This document shows, in pieces, positions 9,721 through 17,970 of a stretch of 64,000 nucleotides of DNA. A program made the translations under genes and the position numbers. The notes beneath the pieces are model-generated. The model was not told the origin of the DNA and made no database searches. It saw only the letters and a list, made by a program, of their open reading frames with translations. Origin of the DNA: Flavobacterium enshiense (GTDB taxonomy: Bacteria; Bacteroidota; Bacteroidia; Flavobacteriales; Flavobacteriaceae); contig NZ_CP090376.1 of assembly GCF_022836875.1 (NCBI RefSeq), positions 1,984,001-2,048,000 on the forward strand, in the 5' to 3' direction. Position 1 is the first letter of the stretch. Every line of letters starts with the position of its first letter.

Positions 9721-9837
9721 TGCGGTGAATAGCGCGCATAATCACTGCGAAAATGCGGTAAAAAAATCAAATAATCACCGCAAACCAATCATAATGCGGT
9801 AAAAAAATCTTATATTTACCGCAAAACAGCGGTGATT
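9721..9837 (+). promoter_or_regulatory. Array of seven alternating TGCGGT/ACCGCA half-sites before fic
   Basis: TGCGGTGAAT (9721), ATCACTGCG (9741), TGCGGTAAA (9754), AATCACCGCA (9773), TGCGGTAAA (9795), TTTACCGCA (9815) and GCGGTGATT (9829) alternate in orientation, forming three inverted pairs. The last half-site touches the fic start codon. This looks like a multi-site operator. The winged-helix-like tail of the Fic protein is the obvious candidate binder (inference). Confidence 0.7.
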
Positions 9838-10920
9838 ATGTACATACATCAAAGAAAAGACTGGCCAAACTTCACTTGGGATGCCGATAAAATCTCTCCA
9901 TTATTGGGAGCAGTGAGGCACAATCAAGGAAAAATACTTGGCCAAATGCAGGCTTTAGGTTTTAAACTACAGGAAGAAACCATGTTAAAGGCACTTACTT
10001 TAGATGTGGTAAAAACAAGTCAGATTGAAGGCGAACAACTTAATCCGGAACAAGTACGTTCCTCCATAGCCAGACGTTTGGGTATTGAAATTGCCGGAGC
10101 TGTACCGGCAGAGCGTAGCGTCGAGGGAATTGTAGAAATGCTTTTAGATGCAACACAATCCTACGCCAAACCATTAACAGCCGAACGGCTTTTTGATTGG
10201 CACGCAGCATTATTTCCAACCGGAAGAAGCGGTATGTATAAAATCAATGTCGGCGCGTGGCGTGATGATGTAATGCAGGTAACTTCGGGACCTATGGGTA
10301 AGGAAAAAATACACTTTGAAGCTCCACCAGCAACCAAAGTACCCGCAGAAATGCAACAGTTTCTAGGCTGGATGGAAACAGACCAAGGTATAGATCCCGT
10401 AATAAAAGCTGCAATTGCACATTTATGGTTTGTAACCATACACCCGTTCGACGACGGTAACGGACGTATTGCCCGAGCAATTGCCGATTTACAATTAGCA
10501 CGAGCAGACCAAAGCCCACAGCGATTCTATTCCATGTCAGCACAAATACAGGCAGAAAGAAATAAGTATTACGATATACTGGAAAACACCCAAAAAGGAG
10601 ACTTAGACATAACGCCCTGGTTAGAATGGTTTCTGGATTGCCTTATGCATGCTATGGCACAAACAGACGAAGTAGTTTCTAAAACATTAATACGTGCAAA
10701 ATTTTGGGAAACACATAGGGAAACACAACTCAATGCCAGACAACAAAAAATACTTCATTTACTTCTCGACGATTTCTTTGGATTACTCAATGTTTCTAAA
10801 TACGCAAAAATCAATAAAACCTCTACAGATACTGCCTTGCGCGATATTAAGGATCTTATGCTAAAAGATATACTGGAGCAGGAAGGAAGCGGTAGGAGTA
10901 CTACATATAGGCTTAAATAA
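9838..10920 (+). CDS. Fic family protein with N-terminal DUF4172-like region and C-terminal winged helix
   Basis: Fic enzymes transfer AMP or another phosphate-containing group to protein hydroxyls. The catalytic motif HPFDDGNGRIAR is complete (His ~202). Near residue 60 the sequence TSQIEG matches the inhibitory [S/T]xxxE[G/N] motif, placed N-terminally as in self-inhibited (class II) Fic proteins, so no separate antitoxin is required. The N-terminus (WPNFTWD) resembles DUF4172, and the last ~70 residues (QQKILHLLL...TDTALRDIKDL) look like a winged helix. The frame also has GTG at 9832, but ATG 9838 lies after the last half-site and is preferred. It is monocistronic and ends at a terminator. 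Self-regulation through the operator array is an inference. Confidence 0.88.
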   Translation: MYIHQRKDWPNFTWDADKISPLLGAVRHNQGKILGQMQALGFKLQEETMLKALTLDVVKTSQIEGEQLNPEQVRSSIARRLGIEIAGAVPAERSVEGIVEMLLDATQSYAKPLTAERLFDWHAALFPTGRSGMYKINVGAWRDDVMQVTSGPMGKEKIHFEAPPATKVPAEMQQFLGWMETDQGIDPVIKAAIAHLWFVTIHPFDDGNGRIARAIADLQLARADQSPQRFYSMSAQIQAERNKYYDILENTQKGDLDITPWLEWFLDCLMHAMAQTDEVVSKTLIRAKFWETHRETQLNARQQKILHLLLDDFFGLLNVSKYAKINKTSTDTALRDIKDLMLKDILEQEGSGRSTTYRLK

Positions 10921-10939
10921 TTAAGATATTTAAAACTAG

Positions 10940-10967
10940 AAGGTTTGATTTAACAAAGTCAAACCTT
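10940..10967 (+). terminator. Terminator after fic
   Basis: 9-bp stem AAGGTTTGA (10940-10948) / TCAAACCTT (10959-10967) followed by a T run, 20 bp after the fic stop. Confidence 0.8.
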
Positions 10968-11018
10968 TTTTATTGTCAGATAATATGAAAAAGACGCCCA
11001 AAAGCGCCTTCATTTCCT

Positions 11019-11046
11019 GTCATTGCGAGGAGGCACGACGCGGCAA
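11019..11046. repeat. Dispersed Bacteroidetes repeat (CATTGCGAGGAGGCACGACG type)
   Basis: The sequence from 11019 matches a short interspersed repeat that I recall from many Flavobacteria and related genomes. Translated, it gives the tell-tale CHCEEARRGNP string. The 93-codon frame through it (10973-11254) has no other coding signal and is treated as spurious. The rest of 10970-11260 shows no gene. Confidence 0.6.
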
Positions 11047-11265
11047 CCCCAACTATCATTATACCCACGATGCTTCCGGCTATCATACAATTTCCCCCTC
11101 AACCAAACCCCGGCAAGTACAAACACAATCAATCCTAAAATTTCATACCATTCCATACCTCAAAAATATAATAAGTAAGGTCTTTGTGTTTATGTTATGG
11201 GTAAATGCTCCGTTTTGGATAACTATTTATCCTAAATTGACAACTATAACATGAGGTATAAAAAC

Positions 11266-11291
11266 AAAAAGATACCCTAAGGTATCTTTTT
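11266..11291. terminator. Bidirectional hairpin terminator
   Basis: 11-bp stem AAAAAGATACC (11266-11276) / GGTATCTTTTT (11281-11291) with loop CTAA. It has T-rich tails on both strands and lies downstream of the minus-strand two-TM gene. Confidence 0.75.
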
Positions 11292-11362
11292 TATAAATGG
11301 TAAATAAGTTTTCTGTTAAACGTTAAAACCCACTTTTACAGAACTATTGTTGTGGATAGTTG

Positions 11363-11743
11363 TTATTTTTCGTTATGGTTGTTCTTATCTTTTCCACCTG
11401 GAAATAAATCCCAAAGAATAATAAGCATCATTCCTAAAACTTGAACTGTTGTAGTTGTAAGTAAAGTGACTAAGACGGTATCACTAAGCTTAAATTGGTA
11501 ATGGTTGTTCATTAAAATTAAAATTACTGAAACAAGCCAAGCTGAAATGATGATTGTGAAAATAACAGCTAAAGAGCCTCTCAGTTCTGTATCTCTTTCA
11601 TATCTTTTAACAGATGCTTTCTTTATATCATTATCTAGTTTTTGTTCGTCTCTTTTAGCCTCTAAATAATCAGATTCAGTGAAATTTACAGAAGGGTTGT
11701 CGGGCAACCTATTAAAAAAATCATCCATATTTTTAATTAACAC
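11363..11743 (-). CDS. Small two-TM membrane protein, candidate toxin of a Panacea pair
   Basis: 126 residues: a charged N-terminal helix (residues ~20-48, many Lys/Glu/Arg), then two membrane segments (~52-77, SLAVIFTIIISAWLVSVILI, and ~88-112) and a short Lys/Asn/His tail. I recognise no enzymatic motif. Its start lies 11 bp inside the upstream Panacea-domain gene, so the two are translationally coupled in antitoxin-then-toxin order. Panacea (DUF4065) antitoxins are known to neutralise unrelated toxins, including membrane-active ones, so this protein is the natural toxin candidate. It could instead be a membrane anchor working with the Panacea protein. The toxin role is inferred from context only. 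Confidence 0.6.
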   Translation of the reverse strand: MLIKNMDDFFNRLPDNPSVNFTESDYLEAKRDEQKLDNDIKKASVKRYERDTELRGSLAVIFTIIISAWLVSVILILMNNHYQFKLSDTVLVTLLTTTTVQVLGMMLIILWDLFPGGKDKNNHNEK

Positions 11744-12215
11744 CTTCTATTTCTAAATCTTGTTTTGGTTTAAGTTTTGGTAAGTAATGTTTCAAAATTT
11801 CCTCATCAGTAATTTCAGAGTTACATCCAAAACAATAGGAATTTTTCCAAGGTGTGTCTTGGCTGTGAGTCATTGCACTAAGTTGAACTCCATCGTATTT
11901 TCCATACATTGACCATATTTTATCTAAAAATCTAGCATCTTCAACGTCAACAACCTCTTCTACATTCGAAGGAATGGGTTCGTTAATTTTAGTCTTACCG
12001 TAATTTTTAAGGTTTTGATACAATGAGGGAAAAACAGGGCCATAGTCCCAAGCTTCTAATCTTTCTTCAATTAGTTTTTTTTCCCCGTCTGTTAGTGCTA
12101 AAAACCAACTATAGGCTAAGTAAGTCATTTTGATAACTTTCATAGGGGTAATTTCTCCGTATTTTGAGTAATTACGAATGAAATAATTTGCAATTGTTGT
12201 TGAACTATAAGCCAT
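11733..12215 (-). CDS. Panacea-domain (SocA/DUF4065-like) protein, candidate antitoxin
   Basis: 160 residues from ATG 12215 (MAYSSTTIANYFIRNYSKYG). An upstream in-frame ATG at 12251 would add 12 residues unlike the family. Panacea hallmarks are present: TPMKVIKMTYLAYSWFLA in helix 2, the LEAWDYGPVFPSLYQNLKNYG block, and the closing LSAMTHSQDTPWKNSY. The domain is that of SocA and of PanA antitoxins. It overlaps the downstream two-TM gene by 11 bp. In the known PanAT systems this protein binds and neutralises the partner directly. The domain call is strong; the antitoxin role follows from gene order. Confidence 0.82.
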   Translation of the reverse strand: MAYSSTTIANYFIRNYSKYGEITPMKVIKMTYLAYSWFLALTDGEKKLIEERLEAWDYGPVFPSLYQNLKNYGKTKINEPIPSNVEEVVDVEDARFLDKIWSMYGKYDGVQLSAMTHSQDTPWKNSYCFGCNSEITDEEILKHYLPKLKPKQDLEIEGVN

Positions 12216-12520
12216 AACATCAAGTGTATAAAAGTAAATATAATTAACCACTTTTCACAAAGATACTAAAAACAAACGAATTTTTAAATCTGTAAGAATA
12301 ATTTGTAAGTATTTTAACTTGTTTCTTTTTCTTTGTCCTCGTATCTAGTATTGAAATAGATTAACCTTTTTGGTTATTAATTGCAGATTATAAGATTTGT
12401 ACTTACTTCTTCAGTTAGTTTGTGTTATCAATCAGGCAAATACAAAGAATGAAGTTTTCAGTTTTACTCTATAAACCCCACTTGCTTAAACCTTCTGTTA
12501 TTTACCCTTCTGATATTATT

Positions 12521-14029
12521 TTATGCACTTTCTATTTCATCATCATTATTGGTATCATTCAAGCCTACAATTCTATCAAGATTTCTTTCAATAACATTAG
12601 TGGCTTGTTCTAATTTTTTTTCCGATTTTTTTTCTAATATATCTGCAACTTTTTGTAAACCAGGAATTTTCTCTAACTTAGAAATAGTTCTTTCTAGCTT
12701 ATTAGAATTTTCTAGTAGTTCCATTATGGGATGATCAGAAGTGTTGTAATCTGAAATTAATTTGCCTGGATTTTCAGAATACATTTGTAAGAAGTCTTGC
12801 AGTAATTTTATTTTTAGTTCATTTGATATACTGTCTTCTCCAAGATTTTGAATCTGTTTAGATAATCCTTCAAATGTTTTACTTAAGACTTCTTTGTGTG
12901 AATATTCTTCAATAAGTCTTTTAGATAGATTCATTTTTTTATTTGAAGAAATAGATAACCATAATACTGGGATATATAATGGTAAAATAGCAATAACAAT
13001 TTTTGGAGCCCTATTAATAATAATATCAAAATTAGTATCATTCATTAATGTAAAGACACTAATTGCAAAGGGTATTAATGAAACTGCTATCATGCTACCT
13101 ATACCAATGCTAAACTGAGTTTTATGATTATCGTATGCTTTTACTTCCTCGTCTTTCTTTTTAGAAAATGCAGATGACAAACCAGCTGTTAAAGCATTTG
13201 GAAGTAGACTTTCAATTTTTTCATTTAATTTGTTATACTTGTCTTCCCATTCATTTATTTGAGTATTAATTTTTTCACTATTAGATTTGAGTAAATTATT
13301 TACATTTTCATTAGTGTTTGTCTCTAATTTATTAAAATTTAATTTTAACTCTTCAGTTCTTTCTTCCAGTCCATCGAGTGATTCTTCTAATTCTTGCTTT
13401 AATCCTTTAACTAAAACTTCTTCACCAGTTTCTTCATTTTCAGAATTAAATCCAAGAATTTCGTTATATAATGTTTCTAATTCAATTTTACGATTTGTAA
13501 TCGACTTTATTAATTGCGAAGATTTACTTTCATTTTCTTTAATTTTAGAAATATAGGTTTCTAGTTCACTTATTTCTTCTTCAAAATCTGGGTGATTTTC
13601 AATTGTTTCTTCAAGTAAGGAAATATTTTGATTTACATTTCCAATTCTTTCTAGTAGAGTACTCATTGTTTCGTTAAATTCATCTCTTTCGGTATTGAAT
13701 TTGTCGAACAATTGTTTTATTTCATTATGTTTTGTTAAGATATTATCTTTAGCTGAATTAATGCTTAACTGGCTTTCTGATACATTTCCTTGAATTTCTC
13801 TAACTTCCTCTAAAGTTTCAAATGCTCTATTTTTAAACTCAGAAGTTTTTTTAGATGCCTGTTGAGCTTCTTTTTCATATTCTGGGCTCCTTTTAGTTAC
13901 TTCACCTAATTCTTTTTTTATACTAGAAATAGCATTAGTGAATTGACTATGTGAATGAGCTAATTTTTGCTGATTTTTTTCAACATCTTTAATTCTTGAA
14001 GTTAATTCTTTATTATCAAATAGTCCCAT
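12521..14029 (-). CDS. Coiled-coil protein with two central membrane segments, function unknown
   Basis: 502 residues. Residues ~1-270 are almost unbroken coiled coil, rich in Lys, Glu, Asn, Ser and Gln, with regular Leu/Ile spacing. Two hydrophobic segments follow (~302-325, including IAVSLIPFAISVFTLM, and ~338-358), then a helical cytoplasmic tail of ~140 residues ending in an acidic run. No enzyme motif or known domain is evident. It is monocistronic and lies between the Panacea pair and an XRE gene, in the part of the island that carries toxin-antitoxin genes. A defence or envelope-sensor role is only a guess. The 12252-12520 gap upstream of the Panacea gene shows nothing recognisable. 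Confidence 0.7.
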   Translation of the reverse strand: MGLFDNKELTSRIKDVEKNQQKLAHSHSQFTNAISSIKKELGEVTKRSPEYEKEAQQASKKTSEFKNRAFETLEEVREIQGNVSESQLSINSAKDNILTKHNEIKQLFDKFNTERDEFNETMSTLLERIGNVNQNISLLEETIENHPDFEEEISELETYISKIKENESKSSQLIKSITNRKIELETLYNEILGFNSENEETGEEVLVKGLKQELEESLDGLEERTEELKLNFNKLETNTNENVNNLLKSNSEKINTQINEWEDKYNKLNEKIESLLPNALTAGLSSAFSKKKDEEVKAYDNHKTQFSIGIGSMIAVSLIPFAISVFTLMNDTNFDIIINRAPKIVIAILPLYIPVLWLSISSNKKMNLSKRLIEEYSHKEVLSKTFEGLSKQIQNLGEDSISNELKIKLLQDFLQMYSENPGKLISDYNTSDHPIMELLENSNKLERTISKLEKIPGLQKVADILEKKSEKKLEQATNVIERNLDRIVGLNDTNNDDEIESA

Positions 14030-14113
14030 TTTATGAAAAATTTTATTTTACAATTATAGCTAACTCATAAATATACTCAACCACGAATATAACTATTAAA
14101 ATTTTACCTACAA

Positions 14114-14137
14114 AAAAAGATGCTTTAGCATCTTTTT
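14114..14137 (-). terminator. Terminator of the XRE gene
   Basis: 10-bp stem AAAAAGATGC (14114-14123) / GCATCTTTTT (14128-14137) with a 4-nt loop. On the minus strand it is followed by a short T run, just past the XRE stop. Confidence 0.75.
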
Positions 14138-14139
14138 AT

Positions 14140-14397
14140 TTATTCTTTTCCCAAATCAAATTCAAAATCAAATAACTCTTTAGGATGAATTTCTAATCCC
14201 TTAGCAATAGAAATTATTGTTCCCATAGAAGCCCCATGCTCACCGTTTAAAACTCGGTAAACTTGTTTTGGCTCTATTTTTCCTATAGACGAGACTGTCA
14301 TAACATCTTTTTGATGCTTGATAAGTAATCTTTGAAGGTTTTCTCCAAACTTTATGAAGTATTGTTTTCTAATTTCTTTCACAATGTGAAAGTGCAT
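14140..14397 (-). CDS. XRE-family helix-turn-helix regulator
   Basis: 85-residue DNA-binding protein. Residues ~15-75 form an XRE/Cro-type five-helix domain: FGENLQRLLIKHQKDVMTVSS, then IEPKQVYRVLNGEHGASMGT as the helix-turn-helix, then IISIAKGLEIHPKELFDFEF. It ends in an acidic tail. It is small enough to be a single-domain repressor, perhaps of the neighbouring coiled-coil gene or of itself. An AATTGTCAAATTTGACAATT palindrome lies just upstream of its start (around 14413-14432) and is a likely operator for autoregulation. The exact target is not shown by sequence. Confidence 0.8.
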   Translation of the reverse strand: MHFHIVKEIRKQYFIKFGENLQRLLIKHQKDVMTVSSIGKIEPKQVYRVLNGEHGASMGTIISIAKGLEIHPKELFDFEFDLGKE

Positions 14398-14552
14398 TGA
14401 AATTCAAAAAATAAATTGTCAAATTTGACAATTGTAAAATAAATTCGTACATTTGACTTTTAGTATAAATTAAAAATGTTTTAAATAATTATTATTTTTG
14501 CGATTCTTCAAATAAAAAATTGAAGCATTCGCTTTGAATCTCGCGTCGAAAA

Positions 14553-14804
14553 ACTGGTAATTTTAAGCAACGAGATGATAAGTAAGATGCTCACGTCTAT
14601 AGGCGTGGGCTCACTTATTGTTGCACGGTATACCAGTACCTTCGGCGCAGTAAGCTGAGTTCCACGCTTTTTTATGCGCTAAACTTTCCTTTTTTCAAAG
14701 CAAAACGTCTCTTCACAGGCTCGCAAAATCAAAATAAAACCGGCTGGGTTTTCCTTGCCTTTATATGCCACTATGGCTTAGCTGCATTAAGCAAATAGTG
14801 GCAT
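14553..14804 (-). ncRNA. Candidate structured non-coding RNA or DNA fold
   Basis: No plausible gene lies between 14398 and 14945. A nested hairpin is formed by ACTGGTA (14553)/TACCAGT (14631), GCAAC (14567)/GTTGC (14620), ATAAGTAAG (14578)/CTCACTTAT (14610) and CACG (14592)/CGTG (14604). The single non-Watson-Crick pair, A14584-C14612, becomes U-G if the minus strand is transcribed. A second hairpin pairs GCGCA (14645) with TGCGC (14675), with AAGC/GCTT inside. A third is a perfect 10-bp ATGCCACTAT (14765)/ATAGTGGCAT (14795) with GCTTA/TAAGC inside. Strand and function are uncertain. It does not match a riboswitch I recognise. Confidence 0.4.
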
Positions 14805-14862
14805 TGTTTTACAATGTCAAACTAAATAGTTGTGCCTATGGTGTAAATTCTCTTAAAAATAA

Positions 14863-14903
14863 AAACCTCCTGTCCCAGTGTTGGCGCATCAGGCAGAAGG
14901 TTT
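14863..14903 (+). promoter_or_regulatory. Leader hairpin 42 bp before susC
   Basis: AAACCT (14863-14868) pairs with AGGTTT (14898-14903), and CCTG pairs with CAGG inside. The loop is GC-rich compared with the surroundings. It could be a leader structure in the susC mRNA. There is no T run, so it is not a simple terminator. Confidence 0.3.
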
Positions 14904-14944
14904 ACGCTAATAAAACTTTCGTTTAACTTAACTAATCCAATACT

Positions 14945-17900
14945 ATGAAAATTTTTTCATTCAAGGGGTATAGGCAGTCCGTTTTTTGCTCTTTTTTTTG
15001 CATTACGGCCATGAACCTCTTATCGTCTGTTGCTTGGGGGCAACAGGCTATAACCGTCCAGGGTAAAATTTATGATAATTTGTCCTCTTTACCAGGTGTC
15101 AGTGTAACCGTCAAAGGGACAACGGTCCAAACAATCTCTAATTACGATGGCAGTTACACCATCAAAACCACAACAAAAGATACATTGGTATTTTCTATGA
15201 TGGGATATGCCAAAAGGGAAATTGCGATTTTAGGTCGCAATACTATAAATGTATCTATGTCAGAGGAGGCAACTTCGTTACAGGAAGTCAAAATCAATGC
15301 GGGATACTATTCCGTAAAAGAAAAAGAACGCACGGGCAGTATCGCAAGAATAACTTCGAAGGATATCGAAAAACAACCCGTAACCAATGTACTGGCTACC
15401 ATGCAGGGGCAAATGGCTGGCGTCTCGGTAACGCAAAGTACCGGCGTTTCCGGGGGTGGTTTCGATATTCAAATACGAGGGCAAAACAGCCTTCGGGCAA
15501 ATGGTAATGCACCATTGTATGTTATCGATGGCGTTCCGTATTCTTCCGAAGCAATTGGGGGTGGTATCACGGCAACGGTCATGCCCGCACTCACAAGCCC
15601 GTTAAACAATTTAAACCCTAGCGATATAGAAAGTCTCGAAGTCCTTAAAGATGCCGATGCTACTGCTATTTATGGCTCTCGTGGCGCAAATGGGGTGGTG
15701 CTTATCACAACCAAAAAGGGAAAGAAAGGTAAAACAACGTTCTCAACAAGCATAAATAGTGGTTTGGGTAAAGTAACCCGATTCATGGACATGATGAAAA
15801 CCCCGCAGTATTTACAAATGCGTGCCGAAGCCTATGTGAATGACGGTATCACTCCATACCCATCTGATGCTTATGACATCAACGGTACATGGGATCAAAA
15901 CCGATATACCGATTGGCAAAAAACACTCTTGGGCGGCACAAACGAAATTACAAACATCCAAGCAGCGCTATCCGGAGGCACTGCTCAAACACAGTTTTTA
16001 GTAAGCGGAAATTTCGGTAAGGAAACAACAGTTTTTCCAGGCGAATTCGGTTATAAAAAAGGAAACTTGCATACGAACTTAAATCATGAGTCCGACAACA
16101 AAAAGTTCAGGATAAATTTCACCGCCGGCTATACAGTACAGGACAACAATCAGCCATCTACAGATTTAACACCCGAAGCGTGGTCAATCGCACCCAATGC
16201 TCCGGCATTGTATGACGAAAACGGAAATCTGAATTGGGAAAACGGCACCTTTAACAATCCGCTTCGCAATCTCGAAGGGAAGTCGTTGGCCAATACGAAA
16301 GACGTAGTAGCAAATATGCTGTTATCCTACAAACTCTTGCAGAATTTGGAACTCAAATCAAGCTTCGGATATACTGATTTGCATCATACCGAAAGCAGTA
16401 CCTTTCCTTCAACCATCTACAATCCGGCTTATGGTTTGGGTAGTGAGTATTCAGTCCTTTTCGCAAACAACACTTCCCGTAATTCTTGGATTATAGAACC
16501 GCAACTTCATTGGAACAAAGAGTTTGGGAAGGCGAGAGTAGAAGCATTAATAGGAACCACTTTCCAACAGCAAAACAACGTACAGTTAGTGCAGCAGGCA
16601 AGTGGTTTTATGAGCAATAGCCTTATTTATAATCTGGCAGCAGCATCAAATATTTCAGTGTTTACCGATGAAGCTACGGTTTACAAATACCAAGCCTTTT
16701 TCGGTCGCGTAAACTTAAATTGGGACAAACGCTACATCATAAACATTACAGGGCGTCGCGATGGTTCAAGCCGTTTCGGGCCCGGTAAGCAATTCGCTAA
16801 TTTCGGGGCCATTGGTGCGGCTTGGATTTTTTCAAACGAAGCGTTTATTAAAGACAATGTAAACTTCTTAAGTTTCGGAAAACTGCGCGCCAGTTATGGT
16901 ACAACCGGTAACGATCAAATAGGGAATTACCAGTTTTTAAATACCTACAGTACTTCGGGTAACAATTATCAGGGTACAATCGGTTTACACCCAACACGAT
17001 TATACAACCCCGATTTTGGCTGGGAAACGAACAAAAAGTTCGAAGCGGCACTCGAAACCGGTTTTTTAAACGACCGTATTACCCTTACTTCAGCTTGGTA
17101 CAACAACCGTTCCTCAAACCAATTGGTAGGGATTCCGCTTCCGGGTACAACAGGGTTTCCTTCCATGCAGGCTAATTTAGATGCTGCCGTTCAAAATAGA
17201 GGATGGGAATTCACATTGCGAACGGTTAATTTTCAGAAAGAGAATTTCAGTTGGACAACAAGTCTGAATTTTACAACAACCAGAAATAAATTATTGTCGT
17301 TCCCTGGTTTGGAAACCTCAACCTATGCCAATCAGTTGGTAATCGGTCAGCCTTTAAACATCAAAAAGGTGTATCACTTTACAGGAGTAGATCCGCAAAC
17401 GGGTATTTATCAGTTTGAAGATGTAAATAACGATGGAATAATTACGGCCACCGAAGACAAGAAAACAGTAAAAGACCTAAACCCTGAATTTTACGGAGGT
17501 TTACAAAATCAACTCAAATACAAGCAGTGGCAACTGGATTTCCTTTTTCAATTTGTAAAGCAGGAAAATTACAATACGGCAGCCACATTGGCTTTGCCGG
17601 GTACAATGTCCAATCAGTCAACAATAGTTGGTAATCATTGGCAAAGTCCGGGAGATTCCGCTCCATACCAGCAATACAGTTCAGGAGCAAACGGTGCAGC
17701 TGTAGATGCCTTTTACAAATACATCAGCAGCGATGCCGTAATTACAGATGCTTCTTTCATTCGTCTCAAAAACATTGCCTTGTCTTATGAAGTACCTAAG
17801 AAATGGATGAAAAATGTTCAGTGTAAAGTTTCGTTGCAGGGGCAAAACGTGTTAACGTTTACATCCTACAAAGGGGGCGATCCTGAGTTTACCGCTTTAG

Positions 17901-17953
17901 GCTTCTTACCGCCACTGCGTATTATCACTTCAGGAATTCAAGTGTCATTTTAA
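14945..17953 (+). CDS. SusC/RagA-family TonB-dependent outer-membrane transporter
   Basis: 1002 residues. The signal peptide ends near residue 33 (SSVAWGQQ). A carboxypeptidase-regulatory-like beta-sandwich covers ~36-110 (VQGKIYDNLSSLPGVSVTVKG). The plug covers ~125-240, with MQGQMAGVSV, IQIRGQNSL, LYVIDGVPY and VLKDADATAIYGSRGANGVV, all SusC/RagA signatures. The remainder is a 22-strand barrel ending in the aromatic TSGIQVSF. With the adjacent SusD it forms a bipartite bed-lid importer for polymers or oligopeptides, energised by TonB. Because an S9 peptidase follows in the operon and no glycoside hydrolase is near, peptide import (RagAB-like) is more likely than glycan import, but this is inferred. 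Confidence 0.93.
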   Translation: MKIFSFKGYRQSVFCSFFCITAMNLLSSVAWGQQAITVQGKIYDNLSSLPGVSVTVKGTTVQTISNYDGSYTIKTTTKDTLVFSMMGYAKREIAILGRNTINVSMSEEATSLQEVKINAGYYSVKEKERTGSIARITSKDIEKQPVTNVLATMQGQMAGVSVTQSTGVSGGGFDIQIRGQNSLRANGNAPLYVIDGVPYSSEAIGGGITATVMPALTSPLNNLNPSDIESLEVLKDADATAIYGSRGANGVVLITTKKGKKGKTTFSTSINSGLGKVTRFMDMMKTPQYLQMRAEAYVNDGITPYPSDAYDINGTWDQNRYTDWQKTLLGGTNEITNIQAALSGGTAQTQFLVSGNFGKETTVFPGEFGYKKGNLHTNLNHESDNKKFRINFTAGYTVQDNNQPSTDLTPEAWSIAPNAPALYDENGNLNWENGTFNNPLRNLEGKSLANTKDVVANMLLSYKLLQNLELKSSFGYTDLHHTESSTFPSTIYNPAYGLGSEYSVLFANNTSRNSWIIEPQLHWNKEFGKARVEALIGTTFQQQNNVQLVQQASGFMSNSLIYNLAAASNISVFTDEATVYKYQAFFGRVNLNWDKRYIINITGRRDGSSRFGPGKQFANFGAIGAAWIFSNEAFIKDNVNFLSFGKLRASYGTTGNDQIGNYQFLNTYSTSGNNYQGTIGLHPTRLYNPDFGWETNKKFEAALETGFLNDRITLTSAWYNNRSSNQLVGIPLPGTTGFPSMQANLDAAVQNRGWEFTLRTVNFQKENFSWTTSLNFTTTRNKLLSFPGLETSTYANQLVIGQPLNIKKVYHFTGVDPQTGIYQFEDVNNDGIITATEDKKTVKDLNPEFYGGLQNQLKYKQWQLDFLFQFVKQENYNTAATLALPGTMSNQSTIVGNHWQSPGDSAPYQQYSSGANGAAVDAFYKYISSDAVITDASFIRLKNIALSYEVPKKWMKNVQCKVSLQGQNVLTFTSYKGGDPEFTALGFLPPLRIITSGIQVSF

Positions 17954-17970
17954 CTTTAAAACTATAAATC

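Noticed and set aside
10973..11254. 93-codon open frame containing CHCEEARRGNP
   Set aside because: The residues come from a dispersed DNA repeat and the rest is low complexity. There is no start-site or family support.
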